Part shown: piece by piece, positions 16,498 to 24,693 of the stretch
How positions within the stretch are numbered: the first letter of the stretch is position 1
Layout of the letters: each line of letters begins with the position of its first letter
Source of the DNA: Clostridiales bacterium
GTDB lineage: Bacteria; Bacillota; Clostridia; Oscillospirales; CAG-272
Length of the DNA stretch: 52,740 bases
Direction of reading: 5' to 3'
Assembly (NCBI GenBank): GCA_016281775.1
Contig: JAEEJH010000061.1
Location: 1-52,740 of the forward strand
Program-made: the position numbers and the translations under genes
Notes under the pieces: generated by a model
The model's input: only the letters and a program-made list of their open reading frames with translations
Database searches by the model: none
Told to the model about the DNA's origin: nothing

Positions 16498-17886
16498 ATG
16501 ATCGAAAAAAGAGTTTCGCAGGCGGTGCTGGAGCTCGCAATGAGCACCGGCGCCGACTACGCCGAGATCTACGCCGAAGATACGACGTACGACTCGGTAT
16601 CCATGGTAGCCGACTGCGTTGAAGCAGTCAACACGAGCCGCGACAAAGGCGCGGGCGTACGCGTATTTTCCGGCACGAATTCGGTGTACGCGTACGGCAA
16701 CGGCACGGATGAAGAATCGCTTATGTCTCTCGCGTCGAAAGCTGCGGCGGCCGTCTCGGGCGTAAAGGGAGAGAACAGAGACGTTACTCTCGCCGAGCGC
16801 GATTTCGGCAAGGTCTGCCGTCAGACGTTACCCGTCTCCGAAGTGGCCAAGGCGGACCGGGTGAAGGCTTTGAAAGAAGCTTATTTCTCCGCAAAAGAGC
16901 AAAGCCCGAGAATAGTCCAGGTGAGAGGCATACTCAATTCGTACGTCAAGCACGTTTACGTCGCGAACAGCGAGGGTGTGATCGGTACGGACGAGAGACC
17001 TTATATAAGAATGTTCATCGTATCCGTCGCGTCGGACGGAACGGAAAACCAGGTCGGCACCGTCGGACCGGGAGCCGGAGCCGGTTTCGAGTTCATTCAG
17101 GGGCTCGATCTCAAAGCGATCGGCAAAAAAGCTTCCGACACGGCGCTGAAAATGCTCGACGCCGAAAAGTGCCCGGCGGGCAGGATGCCGGTCGTTATGG
17201 CGGGCGGCTTCGGCGGCGTCATATTCCACGAGGCGTGCGGCCACTCGCTCGAAGCGACTTCGGTCGGCCTCGGAAACTCCGTTTTCTGCGGCAAACTCGG
17301 TCAGAAGATAGCCGCAGACTGCGTCAGCGCGTGCGACGACGCGACGATAGCCGGCGAATGGGGTTCTCTCGCAATGAGCGACGAGGGTGAGAAAACGGAG
17401 CGTATAGTTCTTATCGAAAACGGGATCCTCAAAAACTACATGATAGACAAGCTCGGTTCGCGCCGTATGAATATGAGATCGACCGGCAGCGGCAGGAGAC
17501 AGAGCTATGCGCTGGCTCCGACGTCGCGTATGTCGAACACATTCATATGCCCCGGCAAGGATAATATTGAAGAAATGATCGGCGGCGTCGACCTCGGACT
17601 TTACGCCGCGAGCATGGGCGGCGGCTCTGTCAACCCGGTCACGGGCGAATTCAATTTCAGCGTGAACGAGGGTTATATGATAAGAAACGGTCAAATAGCC
17701 GAGCCGGTGCGCGGCGCGACGCTGATAGGCAAGGGACACGAGATACTTTTCAATATCGACAGAGTCGGATCGGATCTGCAGCTCGGTCAGGGCATGTGCG
17801 GTTCAGTATCAGGTTCGATACCCGTAAACGTCGGCCAGCCGACGATCAGGATCTCTGAAATAACGGTCGGAGGTGAAGTCAAATGA
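16498..17886 (+). CDS. tldD: TldD-type metalloprotease subunit
   Basis: TldD and TldE form a heterodimeric zinc protease that trims unfolded peptides and, in some bacteria, removes leaders from modified peptides such as microcin B17. This 462-residue protein carries the zinc motif HEACGH (H244, E245, H249), which marks it as the catalytic TldD partner. The SD AAAAGGAG lies before ATG 16498. It overlaps the next gene by 4 bases, as expected for partners made in equal amounts. Confidence 0.92.
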   Translation: MIEKRVSQAVLELAMSTGADYAEIYAEDTTYDSVSMVADCVEAVNTSRDKGAGVRVFSGTNSVYAYGNGTDEESLMSLASKAAAAVSGVKGENRDVTLAERDFGKVCRQTLPVSEVAKADRVKALKEAYFSAKEQSPRIVQVRGILNSYVKHVYVANSEGVIGTDERPYIRMFIVSVASDGTENQVGTVGPGAGAGFEFIQGLDLKAIGKKASDTALKMLDAEKCPAGRMPVVMAGGFGGVIFHEACGHSLEATSVGLGNSVFCGKLGQKIAADCVSACDDATIAGEWGSLAMSDEGEKTERIVLIENGILKNYMIDKLGSRRMNMRSTGSGRRQSYALAPTSRMSNTFICPGKDNIEEMIGGVDLGLYAASMGGGSVNPVTGEFNFSVNEGYMIRNGQIAEPVRGATLIGKGHEILFNIDRVGSDLQLGQGMCGSVSGSIPVNVGQPTIRISEITVGGEVK

Positions 17887-19223
17887 GCAAACTCAACGAA
17901 TTCTGCCGCACGCTCGGTCAGTACGCCGAAAAACACTGCGGCTGCGAATACGAGATAAGCGCCTCGTCCGGCGACAGTTTTGAAGTCAAAGTACTCGAGG
18001 GCGAGATAATCTCGTACAGCGTCAACGATTATACGAGCGTCTCCTTCAAGGTCAAAAAGAACGGCAAAATGGGTTATTCGTCCACGACAGCGCTTGAAGA
18101 AGACGGCATCCCCGCGCTCGTCTCCGCGGCGCTTGAAAACGCCTCGATAAACGAAAACCCCGACGAGCAGTTCATCTTCAAGGGAGCGGAAAGCTACCCG
18201 CATCCGAAGGTGTACGGCGAAGAGCTCGACGGTATCACCGCGGAAGAAAAAATAGAGATCGCAAAAAAACTTGAAATAAAAGCGAAACAGGCGGATCCGA
18301 GGATCAAAAAGGTCGAAGAGAGCGAAGTCGTTTCCGGCAGCGGTACCGTCGTGATAAGAAATTCCCACGGGCTCGATCTTTCCGAGACGTCGAATTTCAT
18401 CTACGCGGTCGTCGTGCCGATAGCCGAGGAAGAAGGCAATATGAACAGCGGCATCGGTATCTGCGGCGGTTTCGACCGCGCCGCGATAGACGTTGATAAA
18501 GCGGTCGCAGACGGCGTTAAGGAAGCGGTCGACTTTTGCGGAGCCGGCTCGATGAAGAGCTCCGCGCAGCGCGTGATCTTCAGAAACAGCGCTTTCTGCG
18601 ATATGATCAGCACGTTTTCGGGCATTTTCTCATCTGAAAACGCACAGAAGGGTCTGTCTCTGCTCGCCGGCAGAGAGGGTGAGAAGATCGCCGCCGAATG
18701 CGTGTCGTTTACCGACGACAGCACGCTGGATTTCGCGTTCGGTTCAAGATCGTTCGACTCCGAGGGAGTTCCGGGTCAGAGGACCGAGGTCGTCGAAAAC
18801 GGCGTTCTCAAAACCCTTTTATACAACCTCAAGACCGCAAACAAAGCCGGCGTGAAGTCTACCGGCAACGCGTCGGGCGGCGGCGTGTCGGTCACGAATT
18901 TCAGTCTGCGCCCCGGCGAGCCGACTCTCGGAGAACTCTGCGAAAAAGCGGGCGAGGGCTTCATTATCACCGAAGTATCCGGTCTGCACGCGGGCGCGAA
19001 CGCCATGACGGGCGATTTCTCGCTCATGGCGAAGGGCTACAGATTCGAAAACGGCGGCAAAGACAAAAAGCCGGTCAAAGGCGTGACGGTTTCGGGCAAC
19101 TTTTACGAGCTTCTCAAAAACGTCGAAGAAGTCGGATGCGACGTCTACGTCAATATGTTCGGCAGAGCCGTTTCATCGCCTTCCGTTCTGCTTTCGGCGC
19201 CTATGTCGATAGCCGGAGAATGA
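17883..19223 (+). CDS. pmbA: TldE/PmbA-type protease subunit
   Basis: This 446-residue protein is related to TldD along its length but lacks the HExxxH zinc motif at the equivalent place, as expected for the TldE (PmbA) partner. Family segments include KSTGNASGGGVSVTNF and the C-terminal GVTVSGNFYELLKNV. GGAGGTG lies just upstream of ATG 17883, which overlaps the tldD stop by 4 bases. It is followed one base later by yggS. Confidence 0.9.
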   Translation: MSKLNEFCRTLGQYAEKHCGCEYEISASSGDSFEVKVLEGEIISYSVNDYTSVSFKVKKNGKMGYSSTTALEEDGIPALVSAALENASINENPDEQFIFKGAESYPHPKVYGEELDGITAEEKIEIAKKLEIKAKQADPRIKKVEESEVVSGSGTVVIRNSHGLDLSETSNFIYAVVVPIAEEEGNMNSGIGICGGFDRAAIDVDKAVADGVKEAVDFCGAGSMKSSAQRVIFRNSAFCDMISTFSGIFSSENAQKGLSLLAGREGEKIAAECVSFTDDSTLDFAFGSRSFDSEGVPGQRTEVVENGVLKTLLYNLKTANKAGVKSTGNASGGGVSVTNFSLRPGEPTLGELCEKAGEGFIITEVSGLHAGANAMTGDFSLMAKGYRFENGGKDKKPVKGVTVSGNFYELLKNVEEVGCDVYVNMFGRAVSSPSVLLSAPMSIAGE

Positions 19224-19224
19224 T

Positions 19225-19914
19225 ATGGAATACCCCGACATAAAAGCGAATATAGAAGAGATCCGGCAGAGGCTCGAACACATATCCGGCGGCAGGACCA
19301 AACTGCTCGCCGCGACGAAAACGGTCGATCCCGACAGAATAGCGTACGCGGTGAACGAATGCGGCGTCAAATATATCGGCGAGAACAGAGTGCAGGAGCT
19401 GCTTGAAAAATACGACCGGATAAAAGATCTGCCCTGCGAGATACATTTCATCGGCACTCTTCAGAAAAACAAGGTGAAATACATCATCGACAAGGTGTCT
19501 CTGATACATTCGGTCGACAGCATATCGCTCGCCGAACAGATAGGGCGCGAAGCGGTAAAACGCGGGCTTGTGATGAACGTTCTGTGCGAGGTCAACATCG
19601 GATACGAGCCGAGCAAATCGGGCTTTCTGCCCGAGGAAGTGCCGGCGGCGTTCGACAAAATGCTGCAGATAGACGGCATAAGACCGCTCGGACTGATGAC
19701 CATGGCGCCGATTTGTGAAAATAAAGAAGATTATTCTGAATTTTTTAATAAAACTTACCGTTTGTTTATTGACAATTCGGTAAAAAAGATAGATAATAGA
19801 TATGAACCGATATTATCGATGGGAATGTCCGACAGTTTTGAAGCCGCGGCGCGCTGCGGATCAGGCATGGTGAGGATAGGCTCGGCGATATTCGGACAAA
19901 GAATAAAAAAATAA
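19225..19914 (+). CDS. yggS: PLP homeostasis protein YggS/YlmE
   Basis: This 229-residue, single-domain, alanine-racemase-fold protein carries pyridoxal phosphate on the lysine K32 in LLAATKTV and buffers free PLP in the cell. Other family segments are GENRVQEL, HFIGTLQKNK and LSMGMSDSFEAA. It sits one base after pmbA and 22 bases before sepF, the usual Bacillota neighbour (ylmE-ylmF). Confidence 0.93.
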   Translation: MEYPDIKANIEEIRQRLEHISGGRTKLLAATKTVDPDRIAYAVNECGVKYIGENRVQELLEKYDRIKDLPCEIHFIGTLQKNKVKYIIDKVSLIHSVDSISLAEQIGREAVKRGLVMNVLCEVNIGYEPSKSGFLPEEVPAAFDKMLQIDGIRPLGLMTMAPICENKEDYSEFFNKTYRLFIDNSVKKIDNRYEPILSMGMSDSFEAAARCGSGMVRIGSAIFGQRIKK

Positions 19915-19936
19915 TTTTCAGAAAGGATATACTGAA

Positions 19937-20428
19937 ATGGGATTCTTGGATAAGCTCAAAGACAAATTCAAAGACGGAGTATTCGACGACGAGGATGAAG
20001 AATACGAAGAAGCCGAAGAAGAGGAAGAGGAGGTCGTGACCGCCGCTCCTGCGAGAAAAGCCGAGCCCGCGGTTAAGGAAACGCCCGCCCCGAAGAGCGC
20101 TCCGGCGGCAACGCCCGCCGTTAAGATCGACGGCGCCGCTCTCGAACTGAAGGTCGTAAAACCCGAAAGATACGAGGACGTACCGCAGATCGCCGATCAT
20201 CTTCTCAACCGCCGCACGGTGGTGCTGAATCTCGAGTCGAGCAATAAAGAGATGTCGAAGAGAATAATCGACTTTCTTTCCGGCGTGGCTTACGCCATCG
20301 ACGGCAAGCTCTCGAACGTCGCCGTGAATACATACCTGATCACGCCTTCGCACGTATCGGTCACCGGCGAAGATCTCTCCGCAAAAAAGGACACCGAAGC
20401 GGAATCGTTTGATTATCCCGAAGACTGA
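19937..20428 (+). CDS. sepF: Cell division protein SepF
   Basis: SepF binds the FtsZ C-terminal tail and anchors it to the membrane. The 163-residue protein has the N-terminal amphipathic helix MGFLDKLKDKFK, a very acidic and Ala/Pro-rich linker (residues 16-72), and the globular SepF core from KVVKPERYEDV to VSVTGEDL. The SD AGAAAGGA precedes ATG 19937. Gene order yggS-sepF-yggT-divIVA-lspA-rluD matches the Bacillota ylm cluster. Confidence 0.95.
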   Translation: MGFLDKLKDKFKDGVFDDEDEEYEEAEEEEEEVVTAAPARKAEPAVKETPAPKSAPAATPAVKIDGAALELKVVKPERYEDVPQIADHLLNRRTVVLNLESSNKEMSKRIIDFLSGVAYAIDGKLSNVAVNTYLITPSHVSVTGEDLSAKKDTEAESFDYPED

Positions 20429-20451
20429 TCCGACAGAGGCTGGCGGTTCTC

Positions 20452-20718
20452 ATGGATCTGGTTATCGCGATTCTGTCAAGAGCAGTATACTTTTTTCTCT
20501 GGGCGATAGAAATAGCCATTATGGCGCGCGTCATCCTCGGGTTCATCATGCCCGAGGATGACTCCGCCGTTACGAGCGTGCTCTGGTTTATCACAGAGCC
20601 TTTTCTGCTCCCCTGCAGAATGCTGCTCGACAGATTCAACGTCGGAGGCGGGATGTTCGATTTCTCGCCCGTTCTGGCGACCCTGCTGATCACGCTGGTC
20701 ACGATCATACTTCCATAA
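20452..20718 (+). CDS. YggT/YlmG family membrane protein
   Basis: This 88-residue protein has two hydrophobic segments (about 1-29 and 62-88) and the family segment FLLPCRMLLDRF between them. YggT proteins are linked to division and to osmotic or nucleoid organisation in different bacteria; the mechanism is unsettled. Its place between sepF and divIVA is conserved. Confidence 0.88.
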   Translation: MDLVIAILSRAVYFFLWAIEIAIMARVILGFIMPEDDSAVTSVLWFITEPFLLPCRMLLDRFNVGGGMFDFSPVLATLLITLVTIILP

Positions 20719-20731
20719 CGCGGAGTTTTAT

Positions 20732-21556
20732 ATGGCAACGAACGATTACAGAAAGAAAACCTTCAACCGCGCGATGCGCGGTTACAATACCGAAGAGGTG
20801 GACGAATATATCGAATATCTCTCGGAGAGGCTTGAAGAGCAGAGGCGCGAGAACTTCGAGCTCGAAAACAAGCTGAAAGCCGCGCTCGACAAAAACAAGG
20901 AATCGAGCGCCGAAGAAAACGAAATAAAAAACACTCTGCTGCTCGCCAAGCGTGCCGCTGACAAGATCGTTTCCGACGCTCAGACTCAGGCCGATCTTCT
21001 GTTCTCGACCGCGAAGGAGAATACGGACAGAGTTCTTCGCTCGTTCCGTCAGTCTGTCGCGCAGGAAGCGGTCGTGCTCGAAAAGCTGAAGCGCGCCGTC
21101 GCCGATATGCGTGAGATCATCTACAGGCAGTATCTGAAAAACATCGAACAGCTTGAAGAGCTCGCGCCGAAAAGCAAATACGAAGAAGATCTGCTCGAGG
21201 TCAAAACCGCCGATTACATACGCGCCGTGGTCGAGGGCATGAAGAACGACGTCGAGACTTACAAGCCCGAAGAACCGTCCAAACAGGAAGAACCGGCGGA
21301 AGACGCGTATACCATAACGCGCACCGCGGGCAGGACCGGCGCGAAGAAGTACAGGGTGGCGTCGGTACGCGATACGATCAAAGAACTCAACAAACAGATA
21401 CTTTCGGACGGTCTGCCGCCTGACGAATCGGGCAAACTGATAGACGGCGACGAGATAGTTTCAAAAGACGCCGACATACGTCAGCCCAAGCGCGAACTGC
21501 ATAAGCGCAAAAAGCCGAAGCGCAACGACATATTCGATACAGAGGGCGACGAATGA
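20732..21556 (+). CDS. divIVA: DivIVA-family polar/septal scaffold protein
   Basis: This 274-residue protein has the DivIVA N-terminal lipid-binding motif KTFNRAMRGYNTEEVDEYI followed by a long coiled coil (about 28-60 and 65-150). It ends in a Glu/Lys/Arg-rich tail of about 100 residues. It marks negatively curved membrane at division sites and poles. The tail is longer and more basic at the end than in B. subtilis DivIVA. GGAG occurs before ATG 20732, and the gene overlaps lspA by 4 bases. Confidence 0.92.
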   Translation: MATNDYRKKTFNRAMRGYNTEEVDEYIEYLSERLEEQRRENFELENKLKAALDKNKESSAEENEIKNTLLLAKRAADKIVSDAQTQADLLFSTAKENTDRVLRSFRQSVAQEAVVLEKLKRAVADMREIIYRQYLKNIEQLEELAPKSKYEEDLLEVKTADYIRAVVEGMKNDVETYKPEEPSKQEEPAEDAYTITRTAGRTGAKKYRVASVRDTIKELNKQILSDGLPPDESGKLIDGDEIVSKDADIRQPKRELHKRKKPKRNDIFDTEGDE

Positions 21557-22080
21557 AGCTGAAGATAAAAGAAAACCTGCCGCGCTTTGCACTGTGGATG
21601 CTCGTATCTGCGGCGCTCGTCGCGATAGATCAGGTGACGAAAACGCTCGCGGTGAATTATCTTAAACAAAGCCCGATAAACAACTTCATACCGTACGTCT
21701 TCAATCTCGTCTATACCGAGAACAGAGGCGCGGCGTGGGGCATGCTCGCCGATCAGAGATGGATATTCATAACCGTGTCGACCGTCGCCGTTATACTGAT
21801 AGCTTTCGCGCTGCTTGTCTGGGCGAAAGAAAAACCGGTGTTCTGCGTCAGCCTCGCTCTGATATTCGCCGGCGGCTTCGGCAATATGATCGACAGGGTG
21901 AGCCTCGGTTACGTGGTCGATTTCATACAGTTCGCGTTCTTTACGTCTTTCCCGGTATTCAACGGCGCTGATTCGTTCGTCACGGTCGGCGGCGTAATGA
22001 TGATATGCTATATCCTGTTCACGAAAGACAACGTGTTTTTCAGAAACGATAAAAACAAGAAAAAAGATAATGAAAGCTGA
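21553..22080 (+). CDS. lspA: Lipoprotein signal peptidase LspA
   Basis: LspA cleaves the signal peptide of prolipoproteins at the modified cysteine. The 175-residue protein has four membrane helices and the catalytic aspartates D114 (GNMIDR) and D123 (VVDFI), plus the conserved NRGAAWGM segment. It overlaps divIVA by 4 bases and rluD by 11. A lipoprotein substrate in this window is the transglutaminase-like protein at 4867-6048. Confidence 0.95.
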   Translation: MKLKIKENLPRFALWMLVSAALVAIDQVTKTLAVNYLKQSPINNFIPYVFNLVYTENRGAAWGMLADQRWIFITVSTVAVILIAFALLVWAKEKPVFCVSLALIFAGGFGNMIDRVSLGYVVDFIQFAFFTSFPVFNGADSFVTVGGVMMICYILFTKDNVFFRNDKNKKKDNES

Positions 22081-23008
22081 ACAAACGGCAGCTGTCGCGC
22101 CGGAACAAGCCGGAAAACGGTTCGATCAGGCGGCGGCTGAAATATTCAACATAACAAGAAGCGCCGCAATCACCTATATAGGGAGCGGCGCTTTGTCGCT
22201 TAACGGCAAACCGGCGAAAAAGAACACGCCGCTCAAAGAAGGCGACGTCATAACGTTCGACCGGCCCGATCCGGTCAAACCCGACGCCGAACCGGAGGAC
22301 ATACCGGTGAAGATAGTTTATGAGGACGAGTATCTCGCAGTCGTAGACAAACCGAAAGGCATGGTCGTTCATCCCGCGCCGGGCAACTATACCGGCACGC
22401 TCGTATCCGCTTTGCTTTATCAGATGCAGGGGCGGCTTTCGGGCATAAACGGAGTCGAGCGGCCGGGTATAGTCCACCGTATCGACAAAGATACGAGCGG
22501 CCTTCTGATCATTGCAAAAAACGACGAGGCGCATTTAAAGCTTGCCGAACAGATAAAAGAGCATACTTTCACGCGCATATACGAGGGCATCGTCGTCGGC
22601 AGACCGAAAGAAGATTCGGGTTCGGTCTGCAAATCCGTCGGCAGAAATCCGAAAGACAGAAAGAAAATGGCGGCGGGCGTGTCGAACGGCAGAGAAGCGC
22701 GTACCGACTATGAGCTGATCGAGGCTTACCGCGGCTTTTCGCTTCTGCGTTTTACGCTTTACACGGGCAGAACGCATCAGATAAGAGTCCATATGAGCTC
22801 GATCGGCCATCCGCTGATGGGAGATACGGTATACGGAGCGGGGAACACCGCTTTTGAAAAAAAACACGCCGACGTACTGCAGGGGCAGTGTCTACACGCG
22901 AGGTATATCGGCTTTACGCATCCCGTAACGGGCGAGTTTATGGAATTTGACGGCGGCAGACCCGATTATTTCGAGAAGATCATCGGATTTTTGAACGAAA
23001 ACGGATGA
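22070..23008 (+). CDS. rluD: RluD-family 23S rRNA pseudouridine synthase
   Basis: This 312-residue protein has an N-terminal S4 RNA-binding domain (about 13-75) and an RluA/RluD catalytic domain with HRIDKDTSG, in which D139 is the catalytic aspartate. It is the usual partner after lspA. The exact uridines modified cannot be told from sequence, so the symbol follows family practice. Confidence 0.88.
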   Translation: MKAEQTAAVAPEQAGKRFDQAAAEIFNITRSAAITYIGSGALSLNGKPAKKNTPLKEGDVITFDRPDPVKPDAEPEDIPVKIVYEDEYLAVVDKPKGMVVHPAPGNYTGTLVSALLYQMQGRLSGINGVERPGIVHRIDKDTSGLLIIAKNDEAHLKLAEQIKEHTFTRIYEGIVVGRPKEDSGSVCKSVGRNPKDRKKMAAGVSNGREARTDYELIEAYRGFSLLRFTLYTGRTHQIRVHMSSIGHPLMGDTVYGAGNTAFEKKHADVLQGQCLHARYIGFTHPVTGEFMEFDGGRPDYFEKIIGFLNENG

Positions 23009-23053
23009 AGAATTTATTATAATTTAACTTAAATTATCCGCAGGCGTGATTTT

Positions 23054-23082
23054 TTGTTAATAATGATATGGTAAAATACTAT
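23054..23082 (+). promoter_or_regulatory. Likely promoter of the 23111 membrane-protein gene
   Basis: TTGTTA (23054-23059), 17 bp, TACTAT (23077-23082). The SD AGAAAGG follows at 23094-23100. Confidence 0.5.
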
Positions 23083-23110
23083 TGATCATTAGAAGAAAGG
23101 GTATGCTTTT

Positions 23111-23935
23111 ATGAGTACCGATAAAAGCAGATGTATAATAATAACGGCTGCGATCGTCATTCTCGCTCTGGCGTTCGCCGTTTTGCGTATAGTCATTGCG
23201 GTCAATTATTACGACGTGTCGGAATCGCTTTATACCGCAGACGCGAAAAACGTAGTCGGCATAGTGAGAGCCGTTTTCATCTGCAGTCTCGCCGCGCTCG
23301 GCGTCATGGCGTTCGTTCTTACGCCTAAAAGAAAATTCGACGAACTGCCGGAGGCTTCGCACGGCGTCGTGTTCACCGGTTCGCTCTGCGGTTTTATGTT
23401 CATCTCGTCGGTCGTGCTCGAAACGGTGTATTTCTTTGCCGACGTGAAAAAGTCGTCGGGCAGGGCGGTGTTCGTTCTCTTTATCCTTTCACTCATATTT
23501 GCGGCGCTGTCGAGCCTTTACTATTTCCGCGCGGCGTCGACGACGTTTATGAAAAAGCTCAATTACCGCGTGTTCTGCATAATGCCTCCGCTGTGGGCGG
23601 CGTGCTACGCGGTGACGATATATTTCAGCAAGAATACCGTCATCAACAGTCCCGAGAGGATGATAATACAGCTGTCCGTAATAATGATAATGCTCTACAC
23701 GGTATCGGAGGGACGTTTTCATTTCGGTATAGCCAGACCGAGGCTCCACGTCGCCCTGTCCGCCGTGGCGGTGGTGGTTATAATCACCGCGTGCGTTCCG
23801 AACTTTCTTCTCACGGCGTTCTGGCTTCTGCCGTTCTCGTCGGATACAGTCTTTTCGGTACTGCAAGTCGGCGTCGCCATGTACGTTTTACAGAGAATGA
23901 TCTCGGTCATAAACGCAAGACCCGTCGAAGAGTAA
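23111..23935 (+). CDS. Polytopic membrane protein of unknown function
   Basis: This 274-residue protein has about eight hydrophobic segments, short loops and no recognisable motif or catalytic residue. It has its own promoter and terminator, so it is a single-gene unit after the division cluster. I do not recognise the family. Confidence 0.75.
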   Translation: MSTDKSRCIIITAAIVILALAFAVLRIVIAVNYYDVSESLYTADAKNVVGIVRAVFICSLAALGVMAFVLTPKRKFDELPEASHGVVFTGSLCGFMFISSVVLETVYFFADVKKSSGRAVFVLFILSLIFAALSSLYYFRAASTTFMKKLNYRVFCIMPPLWAACYAVTIYFSKNTVINSPERMIIQLSVIMIMLYTVSEGRFHFGIARPRLHVALSAVAVVVIITACVPNFLLTAFWLLPFSSDTVFSVLQVGVAMYVLQRMISVINARPVEE

Positions 23936-23954
23936 AATCAACTGAATAATGTAT

Positions 23955-23988
23955 AACGGTCTGACGCATTCGCATCAGACCGTTTTCT
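23955..23988 (+). terminator. Intrinsic terminator
   Basis: Perfect stem AACGGTCTGA / TCAGACCGTT (23955-23984) with a 10-base loop, followed by TTCTGT. Confidence 0.85.
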
Positions 23989-23989
23989 G

Positions 23990-24635
23990 TCAGTGGAAGC
24001 GCGCCGGGGCTGTTCGGAGATGTTTCTGCCGGTCAAAATGATATACAGCCTGAGGCTGTATGATATACGGCTTAAGCCGCATGATATCGGGCAAAGCCCG
24101 ATGATATACCGCAAGCGGTATTAAGGAGTCGCTTTGCGACGTTCTTTGCGGCTTCGCCGCCCTTGGGGGTTAGCCCACCCCTCCGGCGCGATAAATCGCG
24201 CCAACCCCCAAGCCCCCTTTCCCCTCCCACGACTTCGTCGAGGGGGCCACGCGGCGCCCCCTGAAGAATTTCTCAAATCGCGGGGGGAAGGGGGTACGGG
24301 GGATTTAGGGGGGAAGGGGGAATCCCCCGAAACGAAAAATCAGCACGGACGTTATACGGAGGTCGTAGGGGCGATTCACGAATCGCCCGTTATAAAAAAC
24401 GTACAGAGAATAAAGATTTTATGTAACCGTTCGAAACGGGAGCGGAGACCGCTCCCCTACGGCGCGTAAACTGATCGCCCATCTAACCCGATCATTCTTG
24501 GGGGTTTCCCACCCCTCCGCTCGCATACGCTCGCCAACCCCCAAACCCCCTTTCCCCTCCCACGACTTCGTCGAGGGGGCGCGGCGCAAGTTCGAGCGGA
24601 GTCTTCACCGGCGACGATATTAACCGTATAACTGA
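23990..24635. repeat. Repeat island 2: hairpin array and GC-rich repeats, no gene
   Basis: No credible gene lies between the convergent 23111 gene and mtaB. The region holds a TGATAT-linked hairpin array (24039-24140), two copies of a GGGGGTT...CCCACCCCTCC...CGACTTCGTCG block (about 24161-24265 and 24499-24590), a G-run segment (24283-24330), and two short palindromes starting GTAGGGGCGATTC or ending CCGCTCCCCTAC. The open frame across 24134-24469 is an artefact of these repeats. Confidence 0.8.
24039..24140 (+). repeat. Array of different hairpins joined by TGATAT linkers
   Basis: Units start at 24039, 24061, 24082 and 24102, each TGATAT(AC) plus a different palindrome: CAGCC/GGCTG, CGGCTT/AAGCCG, CGGGC/GCCCG and ACCGC/GCGGT. 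A fifth palindrome (GTCGC/GCGAC) follows after a TTAAGGA linker. The unit spacing is 20-22 bases. Confidence 0.85.
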
Positions 24636-24636
24636 A

Positions 24637-24671
24637 AACTCCGGGCTCGCGGATCGAACGGGTTCGGAGTT
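24637..24671 (-). terminator. Probable terminator of the trmK-mtaB operon
   Basis: On the minus strand AACTCCG pairs with CGGAGTT, with further pairing of ACCCG-type bases inside, and is followed by TTCAGTTAT. It lies 22 bases after the mtaB stop. Confidence 0.5.
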
Positions 24672-24693
24672 ATGGTCTTAATTTATATCTGCC

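Noticed and set aside
24039-24140. Possible CRISPR array
   Set aside because: The repeat is only 6-8 bases, the 'spacers' are palindromes, and no cas gene is present.
24134-24469. 111-residue frame in repeat island 2
   Set aside because: Its composition is that of the palindromes and G/C-runs, and it has no SD.
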